A stretch of 64,000 nucleotides of DNA, from the NCBI RefSeq assembly GCF_003573695.1, contig NC_039362.1, positions 198,626,585 to 198,690,584 on the forward strand, written 5' to 3'. This DNA is from Papaver somniferum (lineage: Eukaryota > Streptophyta > Magnoliopsida > Ranunculales > Papaveraceae). Both the position numbers and the translations under genes were made by a program. Shown here piece by piece: positions 19,762 to 31,360 of this stretch (positions within the stretch are counted from its first letter, which is position 1; the number at the start of each line of letters is the position of its first letter). A model generated the notes under the pieces. The model made no database searches, was not told the origin of the DNA, and was given only the letters and a program-made list of their open reading frames with translations.

Positions 19762-21237
19762 ATGGACAGAGGTGTTATCTCTATAAACGTACCACCAGCC
19801 TTCGATGGAATAAACTACCTATGGTGGAAAATTGTTATGCGAGCTTTTCTTCAAGCACGTGATTTTCAAACATGGGCATATATAGTTAGTGGCTATGATT
19901 CTCCCGTTGTGGCAGTTGGAGATGTAAACGTTCCCAAGAACATTAGTGAATACGGTCCTGCCGAGATATTTGCTGCAAAGCAAAATTTCGACGGTTTGAA
20001 TGCCATCATACATGCCATTACCCCAGATCTTCATCACCATGTGATTACGTGCAATAAGTCTAAAGATTCTTGGGATATCTTAGAAACCGTATTCGAAGGG
20101 AATGCCGCAGAGAAAGAAGCAAGGCTTCATAATCTAGCTTCTGACTGGGAAAACCTTCGCATGTATGATGATGAAACATTTGATGAGTTTAATCATAAAG
20201 TATCTGAAATTGTTAATGCATCTTTTGCATTGGGTAAGACTATTCCTGAAAAGGACATTGTGATGAAAATTCTCATATCATTACCATCTAGATACGATTC
20301 TAAGAAATATGCAATTGAAGAAGCAAACGATCTTTCTACACTCTCCAGAAATACTCTTGTTGGAAAGTTAAAGATCTTTGATAATAAACACGCTAGAAAA
20401 CAGGTGATTTCTCTTAAAGCTACAAACAATTTGGAATCCTCTAAGGATAAATCTGGTTCGGAAGATACTAAGGATGTTACTCCTCGACAATTTAGAAATT
20501 TCTTGAGAGGCATGAAAAAGAGTTTTTCTAAAGGTGCAACATCTCCTAATGATGATGTACATTGCTATAACTGCCGAGGTTTCGGGCACTTATCTGCAGT
20601 ATGTCCTAGTTGGAGTCGTAGACAATCGGCATATGCAGCAGATTTTCCTACTCTTGATGATGGACCTGAATATTATAATCCTCAAGAGCTCATAGGCGAG
20701 GTTGCATTATCTTATAGAAAAATTCTTTCGGATACTGATTCTGATTCTGACGAAGAAGTGTTCCATGTTGATCCATTTGATAATAATCTTCTTAAAGAAT
20801 GTCATCGGAAACTTTCCGAAGCTGATAGTGCTATTTTCAGTGAGAAAGTTAAATATGACCGACTTCGTAGTCGGAATAAAGATTTGCAATACCAACTTGA
20901 TTCTAGTGGTGCAAGAGATTATCTCAACGAAATACGAAAGCATAAAGAAGAAATTGCCGAAGGTCGAGATCGGGAAATTACTCTTCAAGCAAAGCTAGAT
21001 AACATGGAAAACATTGAGATGAACTTGTTATTTGATTCGGAACGAGAAGATCTCAAAGTTCAGTGTGAATCATCCAAGAATGATCTAGTTATTGCGCTTG
21101 AGAAGGTCAAAAGTTTGGAAGAAGAAAACTTGAGCTTAAAAGAGAGTTTGTCTAGAAATAACAGCTCAGATAAATTAACCTCGATATTGGGAGTATGTAG
21201 AATTCATCGTGATACACGAGGATTGGGCTATGAATGA
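19762..21237 (+). CDS. SIRE-like gag protein
   Basis: 491 aa from ATG 19762 (MDRGVISINVPPAFDGINYLWW), 51 bases after the primer site. The N-terminal half is a UBN2-type copia gag domain (SKDSWDILETVFEG, RMYDDETFDEFNHKV, ILISLPSRYDSKKYAIEE). A CCHC zinc knuckle C-YN-C-RGFG-H-LSAV-C begins near residue 268. The C-terminal third is charged and helical, a likely coiled coil (residues about 340-475). Gag builds the particle and binds element RNA. The frame is intact to its stop, but family members normally continue; a broken extension follows. No pol gene follows, so the element depends on others. Confidence 0.85.
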   Translation: MDRGVISINVPPAFDGINYLWWKIVMRAFLQARDFQTWAYIVSGYDSPVVAVGDVNVPKNISEYGPAEIFAAKQNFDGLNAIIHAITPDLHHHVITCNKSKDSWDILETVFEGNAAEKEARLHNLASDWENLRMYDDETFDEFNHKVSEIVNASFALGKTIPEKDIVMKILISLPSRYDSKKYAIEEANDLSTLSRNTLVGKLKIFDNKHARKQVISLKATNNLESSKDKSGSEDTKDVTPRQFRNFLRGMKKSFSKGATSPNDDVHCYNCRGFGHLSAVCPSWSRRQSAYAADFPTLDDGPEYYNPQELIGEVALSYRKILSDTDSDSDEEVFHVDPFDNNLLKECHRKLSEADSAIFSEKVKYDRLRSRNKDLQYQLDSSGARDYLNEIRKHKEEIAEGRDREITLQAKLDNMENIEMNLLFDSEREDLKVQCESSKNDLVIALEKVKSLEEENLSLKESLSRNNSSDKLTSILGVCRIHRDTRGLGYE

Positions 21238-21860
21238 ATAAACGCTCTTAGTATTTGCAAAGAAGTAAAATTTGTCAAAGTTAAATATTCTTCTCAACCA
21301 AAACCTTCCACGGTTGACAAAAGTAAATTATCTCTACCAACTACGGATGGCGAAAAGAAGAAATCCTGCCAAGCTCCAAAGCAAGCATATACACATTCAG
21401 GTAATACCAAACATAACTTTTTCCATTATACTAAATATTGTTTTTATTGTGGAAAACCAGGTCACTCGCAAAGGAATTGCATATTTCTTAAACGAGATAA
21501 AACCAGATATGATTCTGTTAGGATAACAAGATTTGATGTTCCAAAATGGAGAAAAACTGAGTCTCATAATATCAGTTCTTTCAATATTCCCCCAAAGAAG
21601 TTTCACAATTATATTGGGGAGAAAAAGAAATATGTTGCTCCAAAAGCTGCTAAGAAATGGGTACCAAAGAAGACCAATAAAGCAACGAGTTCTATTAAGA
21701 AGGATCTCCCAGACAAGAGTTTGACAAGGGATAACATCTTAAAAAGGTATGGAACATTCATTGAAAGTTTCAAGGAAGTTTTTAAATTCCTAGAGTCCAT
21801 GCATGATTTTGTTTCGAATACCTGTAGTGAGCAATATTTTTCTCACCTCAACACAACCTG
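21238..21860 (+). pseudogene. Frame-broken gag extension with a second zinc knuckle
   Basis: In another frame from the gag ORF, about 21420-21590 encodes a second CCHC knuckle, C-FY-C-GKPG-H-SQRN-C. Lys-rich sequence and a helical tail (about 21715-21860) follow, ending at a stop near 21860. SIRE-type elements often have such a second knuckle, so this was probably the C-terminus of gag. Frame breaks separate it from 19762-21237. Confidence 0.6.
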
Positions 21861-21976
21861 ATTGTGTTGAAAGTGCATCCTCACCAAGAATCCCTATTAA
21901 ATGCGGTGAGGATTGCAAAAGAATTGGGGCGCACATATTAAGTTGGGAAATTTCTGAATATGTGAAACAATTTATT

Positions 21977-22740
21977 GTTTCGAGCTGAGTTTAACTCGCT
22001 TATATATTCCTCGAAACATGTGTTGGTAAGCTTTCGCTTCAATCAAGTTTTTCTTCACCTAGTGACGAAAGTCATGAAAAGTTTCAATTACTTTGAGAAT
22101 TGCTCTGACGTGAATCGGTCTGTGAATAACGGCTACATAGCGTCCTCTGAGAGTGTATCAATGATTGGAATTAGATTTTAGATTACATAACCATGTATTC
22201 CTTCAACCGAAGTTTTCGAAATTTGTTGATCAAGAGAAATCGGAAGGATTGTGGAATTGGCTTGCCAAGTCCGCGAACCCAGTCCGCAAACTCAAGTCCG
22301 CGAACTGTCGGAAGTTCTCGTTCGAGAATTTCTGCTGGGATTTTCCAAATACTCGTTTGTGTGCTTAGTCCGCAAACTCAGTCCGCAAACCCAGTACGCG
22401 AACTGGCAGAAGTTCTCTTCCCAAGAATTTCTGCTGAGTTTGGAAAACTCCGCCGGTTTACTTAAGTCCGCGAACTTGTTTGTGAACTTAAGAGGTTATG
22501 ATCTAAAGATGTGCTCTGAACATGAAACTTAAATTACTAAGGAATGCTTTATGCAAACCGTGGCTATAAAGTTCATGAGCCGATTCAATCGAATCATCTT
22601 TGTTTCAATTGTGTCTTGTGTAGTACATAAGATCTCATAGAAATTGAACAACTCTCTAACTAGTTCATTTGAGTAAATTGAACTAGTTATGGTGAAGGAG
22701 AATATGGTTAGATACCACATGTATGAGTCTTAATTACCTA
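21977..22740 (+). repeat. LTR-derived segment inside the SIRE-like element
   Basis: The stretch beginning TTTCGAGCTGAG can be followed block by block against the LTR at 63168-63800, and inverted against 52800-53480 and 60650-61340. Shared blocks include GACGAAAGTCATGAAAAG, the GTCCGCGAAC repeats and ATAACTAGTTCA (complement). It starts inside the LTR and not at TG. It therefore looks like a piece of a related family's LTR captured between gag and the 3' spacer, by recombination or template switching. Confidence 0.6.
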
Positions 22741-23687
22741 ACTTTATTTGTGATTGAAATTCTTAAATTTAACAGGTTAGAAGCAATTATCAAAGCCATG
22801 GATGTTGGTTTTTATTGTCAAAGAATCTTTTCCATACTCTTATGGTAACCATTCTTGGTGTAAATCCTTGTGGAAATAATTATTCTTCCTTATAAGCATA
22901 TCAATTCTTGTTCATACAAGTTTGTATCTTAGAAAAGATGATCACAATCATGATTACATATTTTGTATCGTTACCATGAGATAGTTCTAAACTTTTTACT
23001 AACATGATCTCATGAGAGACTTTCGATGATTGGTTCTTAAATCATATCTCCTTGTAGGATTTCTAAGATCTATTTTAAATCCTTCTCTCTGGAGTAAGGT
23101 CGCTCTTGTTGTTCTTTCGGGAATGACATCAAATGGAGGAGAGTTCTTTTGAACTTGTGATTAATGGTAATATCTTGCGGGGTGTGCGGATGTGGAATTT
23201 TATAGGGGTTATCTTGTATCTTAAAAAACCTTGATGAATGCATTTAGCTTAGGCTTTATGATTGCATCTAAATTAAGTTGGTATGTATTTTTCTTTTAGT
23301 CTATGAAATGTCTCTTGTGGAAATTTCATTATGATCCCGTTCTTGTACCTTTGCCAATTTTATTAACAAAAAGGGGGAGAAATAATGTAGTTCACACTAC
23401 AAATACATATGGATTTTGTATCATTGTGCAAGGGGGAGTGGTTTCCATAATCTAGATGGATTATTGACTAAGGGGAAGTGATACATATCACCGTAGTATT
23501 ATTGCCAAAGTTGTGATACAATGAAACTTTGATGCTGTGTAATAATACTATGATGGATTTTCAACAAGTACAGGATGAACACATGAAGAGTTGAAGAACC
23601 AAAGAAATCAAGATTGTAGTTTTACTTTTAACAAGTACAAGCCATATGTAAAATGGTTTTGTCACTAAAATTGACAAAGGGGGAGAT
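22741..23687 (+). other. 3' spacer of the SIRE-like element, with polypurine tract
   Basis: Non-coding sequence with repeated purine runs: AAAAAGGGGGAGAAAT near 23370, CAAGGGGGAGTGG near 23430, AAGGGGAAGTG near 23472 and the terminal AAAGGGGGAGAT at 23676-23687. The same order appears, complemented, next to the 3' LTRs at 53806-54270 and 61900-62060. The last tract primes plus-strand synthesis; the earlier ones may be former or accessory tracts. Confidence 0.6.
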
Positions 23688-23918
23688 TGTTAGAGCAGTG
23701 CTCGGTTTAACCCACTAGCGTTGGTATGTCAAGTTAGTTGTCAATTTTAGTTTCCAAAATGCATTCTTGATTTAGCATACTAAAGATAGTTTCGGACTAG
23801 ATTAAGTCTAAGAAGTTGAATCGAAGCTATCCTTAAAGGATGAAGATTGAAGATTGAAGACTACAAGAAGACATCAACAAGTACTTCATCAACAAAGGTA
23901 TGTTATTGATTTCATTTG
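23688..23918 (+). repeat. Truncated 3' LTR of the SIRE-like element
   Basis: It starts TGTTAGAGCAGTGCTCGG directly after the polypurine tract and follows the left LTR to TTGATTTCATTTG, with one extra GATTGAA unit near 23846. After 23918 the sequence is LINE-derived and LTR sequence does not resume, so about 1.9 kb is missing. Confidence 0.85.
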
Positions 23919-25230
23919 ATATCCCAAGTCTAGAACAGACTCTCCAAACATTCAGTTTCAAAAAGTCTCTGAAATTATATATAACAATGGTAATTGGAAC
24001 AATAATATGATAGACCAGCTGTTTGACGATAATACCATTAAAGAAATTAAATCCCTTGAACCCTATGCTAACATTGATGGTAAAGATCATATTAGATGGT
24101 TAGGAGCGCAAGATGGTTGTACCTTAGTAAAACCAGCTTACAATTATATTTCTAATAAAAACCAAAGTTATAGAAAAGTCGAATGAAAGTCAATCTGGTT
24201 GCTAATGTTATGCCTAAAGTCAAAATATTTCTTTGGAAAACTTTGAGTGATTGCTTGCCAGTTAGAGAAATCTTAGGAAAACATGTACCAATAGATAATC
24301 ATTGTTCTTTATGTAATAGTATGACAATAGAAAGTATAAACCATTTGTTTACTAAATGCATCTTCTCTAAAGCTATATGGAGGGGTCTTTCCTCGCTACT
24401 ATTTTTTATAAAGCTGTCAATATGAGCTACAAGGATTGGTGCTTAGAATGGTTAAAAGATAAAGACCAAAGAGATGCTTTTGCTTCTATCCTTTGACATA
24501 TATGAAAGTATAGATGTAGAGTTGTGTTTGATAAAGTTAATCCTTGTCCAGAGAAACTAATTGCGCAAATAAAAAAAAATATTATGAGTCTTAAAAACAG
24601 CCATAGCTCTATTGAAGTCAAAAAGAAGGAAAAAGCTAAATGTGAATGTCAACACCCAAATTGCAGAATGGGTCAAGTAAATACTGATATGAGTCATAAT
24701 ACTGTCTTCTTTGATGCGGCTTATCAAAAAAAAAAAAAAACAGGTAAATTTGCTTATGGTTTAATCAAAATGAGCAGTGATGGTATCATTTGTGACTTTG
24801 CAGGAGGATCTGGCAGTTGATGTAGTTCCAACGGAACCGAGACAAGAACATGTAGAGAAGCTACCATATGGGCAAGAAACAACGGAATAGGTAATTTAAT
24901 CCTTCTCAATGACAATCAAAATATCGTAAATAGTATGAAGAACAAGTTTTTTGTTGTAGATTGGAAGAGTAAAGCTTATTTACTTAAAGCGATGGAAGAC
25001 AAAGAATTTTTGCCAAGTCTTCCTTCAATTATATAAATAGAAATTATAATTTTCTAGCCGATAAACTAACTAAATACTTAATCAGGTTCAATGGTATTTT
25101 AACTGACTCTAAAAACTTGGAAGATCAGATCAAAGCTGGATGGATAGGAAAGATTAGTGATCCCAATGTTGTATTTTCCTTTCCTTAGTCTATAAAATTG
25201 TCCTTTCATCAAGGAAAAATAAAAAGAAAC
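23919..25230 (+). pseudogene. LINE (L1-type) ORF2 C-terminal fragment
   Basis: Broken plus-strand frames run in order. A pre-zinc region (about 23965-24185) ends at a TGA where Trp is expected. A reverse-transcriptase zinc-binding domain follows (24200-24425; KIFLWKTLSDCLPVREIL, CSLCN, INHLFTKC). An RNase H-like domain comes last (about 24690-25100; VFFDAAY with an A-run at 24727, AREATIWARNNG, FLADKLTKYL). The last frame stops at TAG 25186-25188, and a short A-rich end follows. These domains mark the 3' end of a plant L1 ORF2. Several stops and shifts show it is dead. Its left edge coincides with the break in the copia LTR. Confidence 0.75.
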
Positions 25231-27500
25231 GACTTTTAAGTCGTGCCAATTTATCCTTAGTTGGCCCCAATCCAGAGCGGAAAGGCACGTCCGTTGCACC
25301 ATCATAACAGCTTCTTGAGACATTAGTCGACACATTAGTTGGAATCCAACCAGCAGGATACCATAACAATGTATATTGACGTCCTTCTGATGAAGCAGGA
25401 CATTAGGTACTGTCTATACTGAAAGGAAGGTCCACTGACACCCCCCATGCTTCCAAATTTGCAATCAACTCTCCACATGTTTCCAACCTTGCGTATCAGA
25501 AGAAAAAGAATCATCAGAAGAAAAAGAAAGAAAGTGTTAAGACAAGCCGGAAAGGTATCACTTCCACTTTGTCTTTAATTCTATTCTGAATTGTGAGTAC
25601 CGAGAAGAGAAGAGAAAGAAAGAAAGAAAGAAAGAGAAGAGAAGTTCTTAAATGAGGCAACCACATGCATCTCTGCTATCATGAAAGGGAACTAACTTAA
25701 ACTTATTTTTGCTTGGGAAGGTAATCAAAAAAGGGAGGTTTAAGAAGCAACAGTGAAGCAGCAATTGTTTAAGCAATTCTTTATCCTGATTGATGGACCA
25801 TTCTCTTTCGTAAATGTTGACATGCGTGTCCAACAACTATTTGTAGTGTTTAAGTAGTAGTATTTTCATAGACATTGGGAAATAGCTAATCAACACAATT
25901 ATTTATTGGTGTTATCGTCTAAGATATATTCTGTGTTTTCTAGAATTTTATAACACTTGCAAGTATTTGGGATCAGAAAATAGAATAGTCTTGAGATATA
26001 TGCATATAAAAACAGCAACTGGGTTAATTCCAGTGGGCGAGAGATCTGATTATGGTTTTATGATGATACCATTTTCTTACATGGGAGAATATTAGTCGTT
26101 TCTACGTGACTCACATATGTCATGATACTTTGTTAAGGATCTTGGATTATGGTACAAAACCACAAATCTTCTTAATGCTTGTCTAGTCTTCTTAATTCTT
26201 GTCTAACTAATGAATATTCAAATTTAAACATCAACTGATAGACCCAGAAGGAAATTTTCAAATTTGTCTTTTCAATGTTTTCATCTGTCAAGAGGAGATC
26301 AGTAATGCTTGTACGACGATACCAAATGAAGCCGATGTTGTACGGTCCATAAGATAGTACCATGAATGCCATCAGGTCGTACTACTAGGTGCATAGTACA
26401 CTAGAGCCGGTTATCAAACGACTAGAGTTTTAAGTTTGATTAGTAGGCTGCTTTGGAGTTTGGAGCGTAGAGAAGTCGAATATATTCAAGTTTGGATGTG
26501 ATCAGTACGTAATAATGTCAGGGATGTGTTATGACTGACCGCTGAGGGCCATTAAGTCTTGACTTGTGCAAAGCTGCTTCCTTGACCTGTATTAACGTTA
26601 CTATATCTGTCACATACACTCAGTTTTTCTCCGTATTTTATCTCAACTTCTCAAGCTATATTGATTAAGATACTGTATGAGATATCCCTGGCTCAATTTA
26701 CCCACAATTTTTTTTTTCACATCTATCTCAATTCACTGCTCGATTTAACCGGATAGGGCTGGTGAATTTGCAATAATTCTTCAAACGCGCAGTCATGCAC
26801 CCTAGTATATATATATCTTAAAGTAAACTGACCTGAAGTCCATAATGTGTACATTCGGCATACATGCAGACCATGTAACAGCAGCACTACATCTACATGG
26901 TGAATCGATCGCTTTGTTGGCAAAGATTGGTGGGCTTATCAGAATCATTTACATGGTCCCAGCAGAATAGCAAAGTGTGGGTCCCAGTTCTTTCTTCTTA
27001 ACACATGGGACCCACTATGGAGTACAATATTAAAAATCTGTAAAAATCAACTAAAATTCTAATCAAATGAATGCATTAGTCAACAAAGATTGGTATTGTA
27101 ATCCGGTATTAACCTCAATTCAACCCATAAACATTGCAGTCTGAGAGAGCTGCACGGCAGTATATGCACGGTCAAATCCCGCTCTTAATTTTTCCTGTCA
27201 AACCCCTAACGATGAAGTTTTCAACAACTGTAGCTACTAGAAGCAGCTTTACTTTCAAAGGAAGTAATGCTCTCTCTCCCCCTAAGCTTTCCTTAGGAAG
27301 AAGGAACCAAAGAAAGCAACAAAACCATCCTCATTTATCAGAAAGTGCAGAAGCAGGCAGCATGCATAAAACAAATGACTGTCTGTCATGAGCCGGGGCT
27401 GAGCAGCTTCATTCCAAAGCCCTGTGACATTCTAAAATACATAAACTTACTTTGCTTAGTTACATACCCACAAAGAAAAGGAGGAAACCAACCCATTTTT
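25231..27500. other. Intergenic DNA upstream of the ABI4-like gene
   Basis: No supported gene or element. It contains an (AAAG)n-type microsatellite at about 25602-25644, a T-run near 26710 and a short TA-run near 26808. Short open frames on both strands lack recognisable features. The last 500 bases probably include the promoter of the gene at 27710. Confidence 0.5.
25602..25644. repeat. GAAA/GAGAA microsatellite
   Basis: GAAGAGAAGAGAAAGAAAGAAAG-like simple repeat, about 43 bp, purine-only on the plus strand. Confidence 0.85.
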
Positions 27501-27525
27501 CTGTCTCTTTCTGCGTGCAAGATGG

Positions 27526-27533
27526 TATAAATA
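27526..27533 (+). promoter_or_regulatory. Probable TATA box of the ABI4-like gene
   Basis: TATAAATA lies 176 bases upstream of the ATG at 27710, implying a start of transcription near 27560 and a 5' UTR of about 150 nt. No upstream ATG opens a long frame in that leader. The assignment is positional. Confidence 0.55.
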
Positions 27534-27709
27534 TACCATTTGTGTAATGACCACCGCCCATAGTAACCATAGAGGAAACAAGCTCTACATTTTACAGCTT
27601 TAGCATCTCTCAAGTCCCAACTCTCAAACAAGTTTATTTTTTCTATCCACCACCACACTGAACGAGGTCATCATCATTCAAACTGATCTCTTCCATCCTC
27701 TTTTCTAAT

Positions 27710-28540
27710 ATGGATGTCACTACAGCAGATCATAAACATCCAATACCTTGTACTACTACTACTAGTAATAGTAATAGTAGTGATGGTAGCACTAACACCA
27801 CCACCACCGCCAAAGACAGCACCACCACCACCAACAACAACAACAACGCTACTTGTATTAATAGGAAATGCAAAGGTAAAGGAGGTCCAGATAATAACAA
27901 GTTTAGATATAGAGGAGTTAGACAAAGGAGTTGGGGTAAATGGGTTGCAGAGATTCGTGAACCTCGTAAACGTACTCGTAAATGGCTTGGTACTTTCGCA
28001 ACAGCTGAAGATGCTGCTCGTGCTTATGATCGTGCTGCTATAATCTTTTATGGGTCTAGAGCACAATTAAACCTTCAACCTTCTCCATCAGCTGGAAATT
28101 CATCTATCTCAAATGGTGGTTCGTCGTCTACGTCGTCGTCTTCGTCTTCTTCAACTACAACTCTAAGACCTATTCTTCCTCGACCTGCTGGTTTTGGACT
28201 AACGCCTTCATCTTACGTTCCTTATGCTCTTTACACCAATTATAGCTCAACGCTTCATCATTATCCTCATCAACTTGTGCAACAACAATATCTTCAAGAT
28301 CAACAAAACCATTATCATCAACAACATAATGCTCATCATCAGTTACGTCCTTTAGATATTGATATTCCTACTAGTACTAGTACTACTACTACAAGTACAA
28401 CAGGTTCCGATGTAAACCCTAATAGTAACAATCAAATGGGTGATGAAGAGAACACTAAGAACAACAAGATGATTACTTCTCTTGTGGGCTCAGTTGATGC
28501 TAACTTATCTCTTTCTCGTCATCACCAACACCAACCCCAA

Positions 28541-28572
<32 letters not shown>

Positions 28573-28747
28573 CCAACAGCAACAACATCAGCAGCATGAC
28601 CAAGATGCAGTGGTGCCACCACCATTTTCACCACCAGCATTCTGGTCTTACACACATATTGATGAAGAACATCAAGATGATGATTATCCAGCAACAACAA
28701 CTTCTAGTTTTTGGGGTGATTCAGATTCATTCTTCTTTGATATCTAG
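27710..28747 (+). CDS. ABI4: ABI4-like AP2/ERF transcription factor
   Basis: 345 aa, intronless. A Thr/Ser/Asn-rich N-terminus is followed by CKGKGGPDN (residues 54-62), then a single AP2 DNA-binding domain (about 65-122: [49 protein letters not shown]). CKGKGGPDN just before the AP2 domain and the later TLRPILPRP block are characteristic of ABI4 orthologues (DREB group A-3). The rest is low complexity: Ser-rich, Gln/His-rich, a run of about 13 His, then an acidic aromatic C-terminus ([13 protein letters not shown]) that may activate transcription. In Arabidopsis ABI4 acts in the nucleus in abscisic acid and sugar responses, binding CE1-like CACCG sites. ATG 27710 is the first in frame. Orthology is likely but not proven by a tree. 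Confidence 0.9.
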
Positions 28748-30870
28748 TTAATTTGAAATATATTGGGTTTGGTTGATGTTGAAGTCTTGCATGTCTGACA
28801 TTCACTCAGAGGATAGAGCCTTAAATTTATGAAAAGGAATGCATATGCAAGCACACTCAAAAGGATTATTGATGATTTGAGTCTCATGGTGTTCTTAGAT
28901 GTCCTCATCCAGTTTCATATCTCATGGAACGAACAAAAAAAAGGAAAAAAAAAAGTTCAATTTATGGTATTAGATTAGAGGTTTGTTGAATCATCATAAA
29001 TTTGAGTAGCCAGCACCGAAGGGGTATAAGAATAGGATTGGATTGTGCAGTGAAGTAGCTGCAAGCCTGCAATGTTACCAGTTACCACATGCATTCTGCA
29101 ACTCTCTACATTAATTGTTTGGATATGTAAATCCAAAGTTGGTAAGTTGTTTTTTTCCCTTATGTGTTTCGATTGTATTTTTCATTTTTTGACAAGGATT
29201 ACATTCTTGTTTCCATGAAATTTTTTACATATATATATAGCAAGAACTATAATAGTATCTATTAGAATGTATTTATACATTTCAATTTTTGCCAATTATA
29301 TTGATCCTCTACGTTGCTAAATTAATTTTGATTTATGCTGAGACATCTTTTTGCCAATTGATCCTCGTCAGTATTTAGTGTCTTTGATTCTGTACTCTCT
29401 TGGCTAAGCTGCGGCATTATTGGTAATGGTTGGAATAACAGTTTTTGCTTCTCAGTCTTAAGTGTTGTCAGTTGTCGTTGTAGCACTATGTTTTTAATGA
29501 AATGGGAGGACTGCAGGTAACAGCATAGGGGCCGGTTACACATGATATCTAGGTACACATACACCAGAATAGGTAGTGACTCAAGTGTCTTGTACAGTTC
29601 ATGAGTTGTTCGACAACATAAAACATTTCTAAGTTTGGATCTTAATAAGGAAGAAGTACAACATAGTCATGTATCCTGAACATGGGACATTAAAGCAATG
29701 TTGCGTTAACAGAGAACATGGGACATCAATGCGTTGTACACTTAGCAGTACTAAGAGTACTAGTGTGTAGGTTTGTCCAAGTTGTGCATTAACCTTTTGC
29801 ATCGTTGCACCAAAATGGGGCACAAAGACCATACTGATGGTAAATTTAAAAAGGGGATTTTTGTAGGTGGAAGAAGTTTGTTGAATCATAAATGTACATA
29901 GTTCATTTGGTTCATCCGTTTTACTCACAATCTTTCTTTTCTTGTTCTTTCATTCATCTCTTCTAGACATTTTGGCTTCAAGGTATTCCTTCTTGTATGT
30001 TAGATGATTTGCAGTTGTATGTGCATCATGTTTTGATACATGATTCTGCTCTACTTGGAGTATTGCAGTATACGTATACAAGTCCATCTTCAGTAAAAAT
30101 CCGTACAGTGTTCATTAGCCATATTGGTAGTTTCACCAATGATACATTAGGTTCTAGAATACTAGCGCTGTAGTGCACTCGCTTGTCTTTTTATCTCAGA
30201 AACAGTTGGATCTTACAAATACTCTCACCTATAGCACCTTAATCGAACAGTTAGTGGAGCGGCAAATTACTCAAACTCAATGCCTTGGGACTGTTGTTGG
30301 ACTTCATGGGTTAACTTGAATATGATTTTGGAGCTGTAGACACGCAGTTTCTCAAAAGAAACTTCAGATTCAAAGACCATAGGCCTTGCAAAATGTTCCA
30401 TCATTCTATGCCCATACGTGATTTTCTGGAACTATTTCAACAAAAGAAAAAGAAACAACCATGTATGTGGGGGCAATATGTACCATTATGAAAAGATATT
30501 CATTTGGCAATATGTTTACTATTTTTCACATATTCATTCATGTAACATAGGAGAAGATGCATAAGGTCTAATGGTAGGATTTTCCAAAGAATGCAAATCT
30601 TGTTATAATATTATGTTGTTGAGCCACAATAAAATCTCCCCTTGCACCATATCTAAACGTACACTAATATGAAGATCCATTCGCTCAATGGTTAAGGTGG
30701 CCAAAAATATTATGTTCAGAAAGATGTTGAAGTGAAAGATGCATCGGTTGCAGAACTCATAGTGTGAGCAGCAGAAGAGATCCAAAGCGAGACGCATCTA
30801 ACATTAACTACTTGACCTTCCCGTCGGATTATATACGCATACCAAAGTGTTTTTGCCTTTAGGGCGTGCT
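28748..30870. other. Intergenic DNA between the ABI4-like gene and the MULE
   Basis: AT-rich, with no supported gene or terminal repeat. The first few hundred bases hold the 3' UTR of the ABI4-like gene. A-rich runs at 28934-28955 are simple sequence. Short minus-strand frames (29322-29564, 29629-29928) show no domain. Confidence 0.5.
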
Positions 30871-30879
30871 TTGAAGATA

Positions 30880-30963
30880 GGGTTAAAGGACAAAATGCCC
30901 CAAAATCGACCCCCAGGTTTGAAAATGCCCCGGACGTTAGGCAAGAAATCAAAATGCCCCATT
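30880..30963. repeat. Left TIR of the MULE
   Basis: 84 bp containing the motif AAAATGCCCC three times and CCCCCAGGTTTGAAAATG. Paired with 36882-36965 in inverted orientation. MULE TIRs usually hold transposase-binding sites and the promoters. Confidence 0.92.
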
Positions 30964-31303
30964 CTGTTATGTTTTCCGTTTCAGAGCGTTAAGTGGTCAA
31001 ATGCGTAAGCATGTGGCCCGCACGTGGAAATCGCTTGACATTTATACTCTTCTGTTCACCAAGATGAAAATCTAGGGTCCTATTTTCGTCATTTACTGAG
31101 ATTGCGACACGTACCGATTACAAAAATGGACGGCGATAGATTTTGGGTTTTACATTTACCGATTTTTTTTAAATGACCACGGTATCCTATTAGCTAGGAT
31201 CGCGACACGTGGAACATCCTAGCTAATCAACGGCTAGATTTTCCGACCGTTGTGAGATTCCGACCGTTGTAATAACGGTCATTTTTTTTTGTCTCCCCTG
31301 ACT

Positions 31304-31310
31304 TATAAAT
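31304..31310 (+). promoter_or_regulatory. Possible TATA box of the second MULE gene
   Basis: TATAAAT about 50 bases before the ATG at 31361, downstream of the left TIR. Spacing is short but workable. Positional inference only. Confidence 0.35.
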
Positions 31311-31360
31311 TGTGAAGATGATCCAACCAAAAATCAGTAAAAAAAATTTTTTTCTTCATA

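Larger units (their letters stand above)
17100..23918 (+). mobile_element. SIRE-like Ty1/copia element with gag but no pol
   Basis: Layout on the plus strand: LTR 17100-19696, primer-binding site TGGTATCAGAGC (19699-19710), gag 19762-21237 with a frame-broken extension to about 21860, a stretch that looks like LTR sequence of a related family (21977-22740), a spacer, polypurine tract AAAGGGGGAGAT (23676-23687), and the start of the right LTR at 23688. The right LTR stops matching after 23918. Protease, integrase, reverse transcriptase and RNase H are absent. It inserted into the integrase of the older Tat element. No target-site duplication can be checked because the right end is lost. Confidence 0.85.

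Noticed and set aside
27714..28043. 109-codon plus frame overlapping the ABI4-like gene
   Set aside because: It is the shifted reading of the Thr-rich and AP2-coding part; the main frame carries the AP2 domain.
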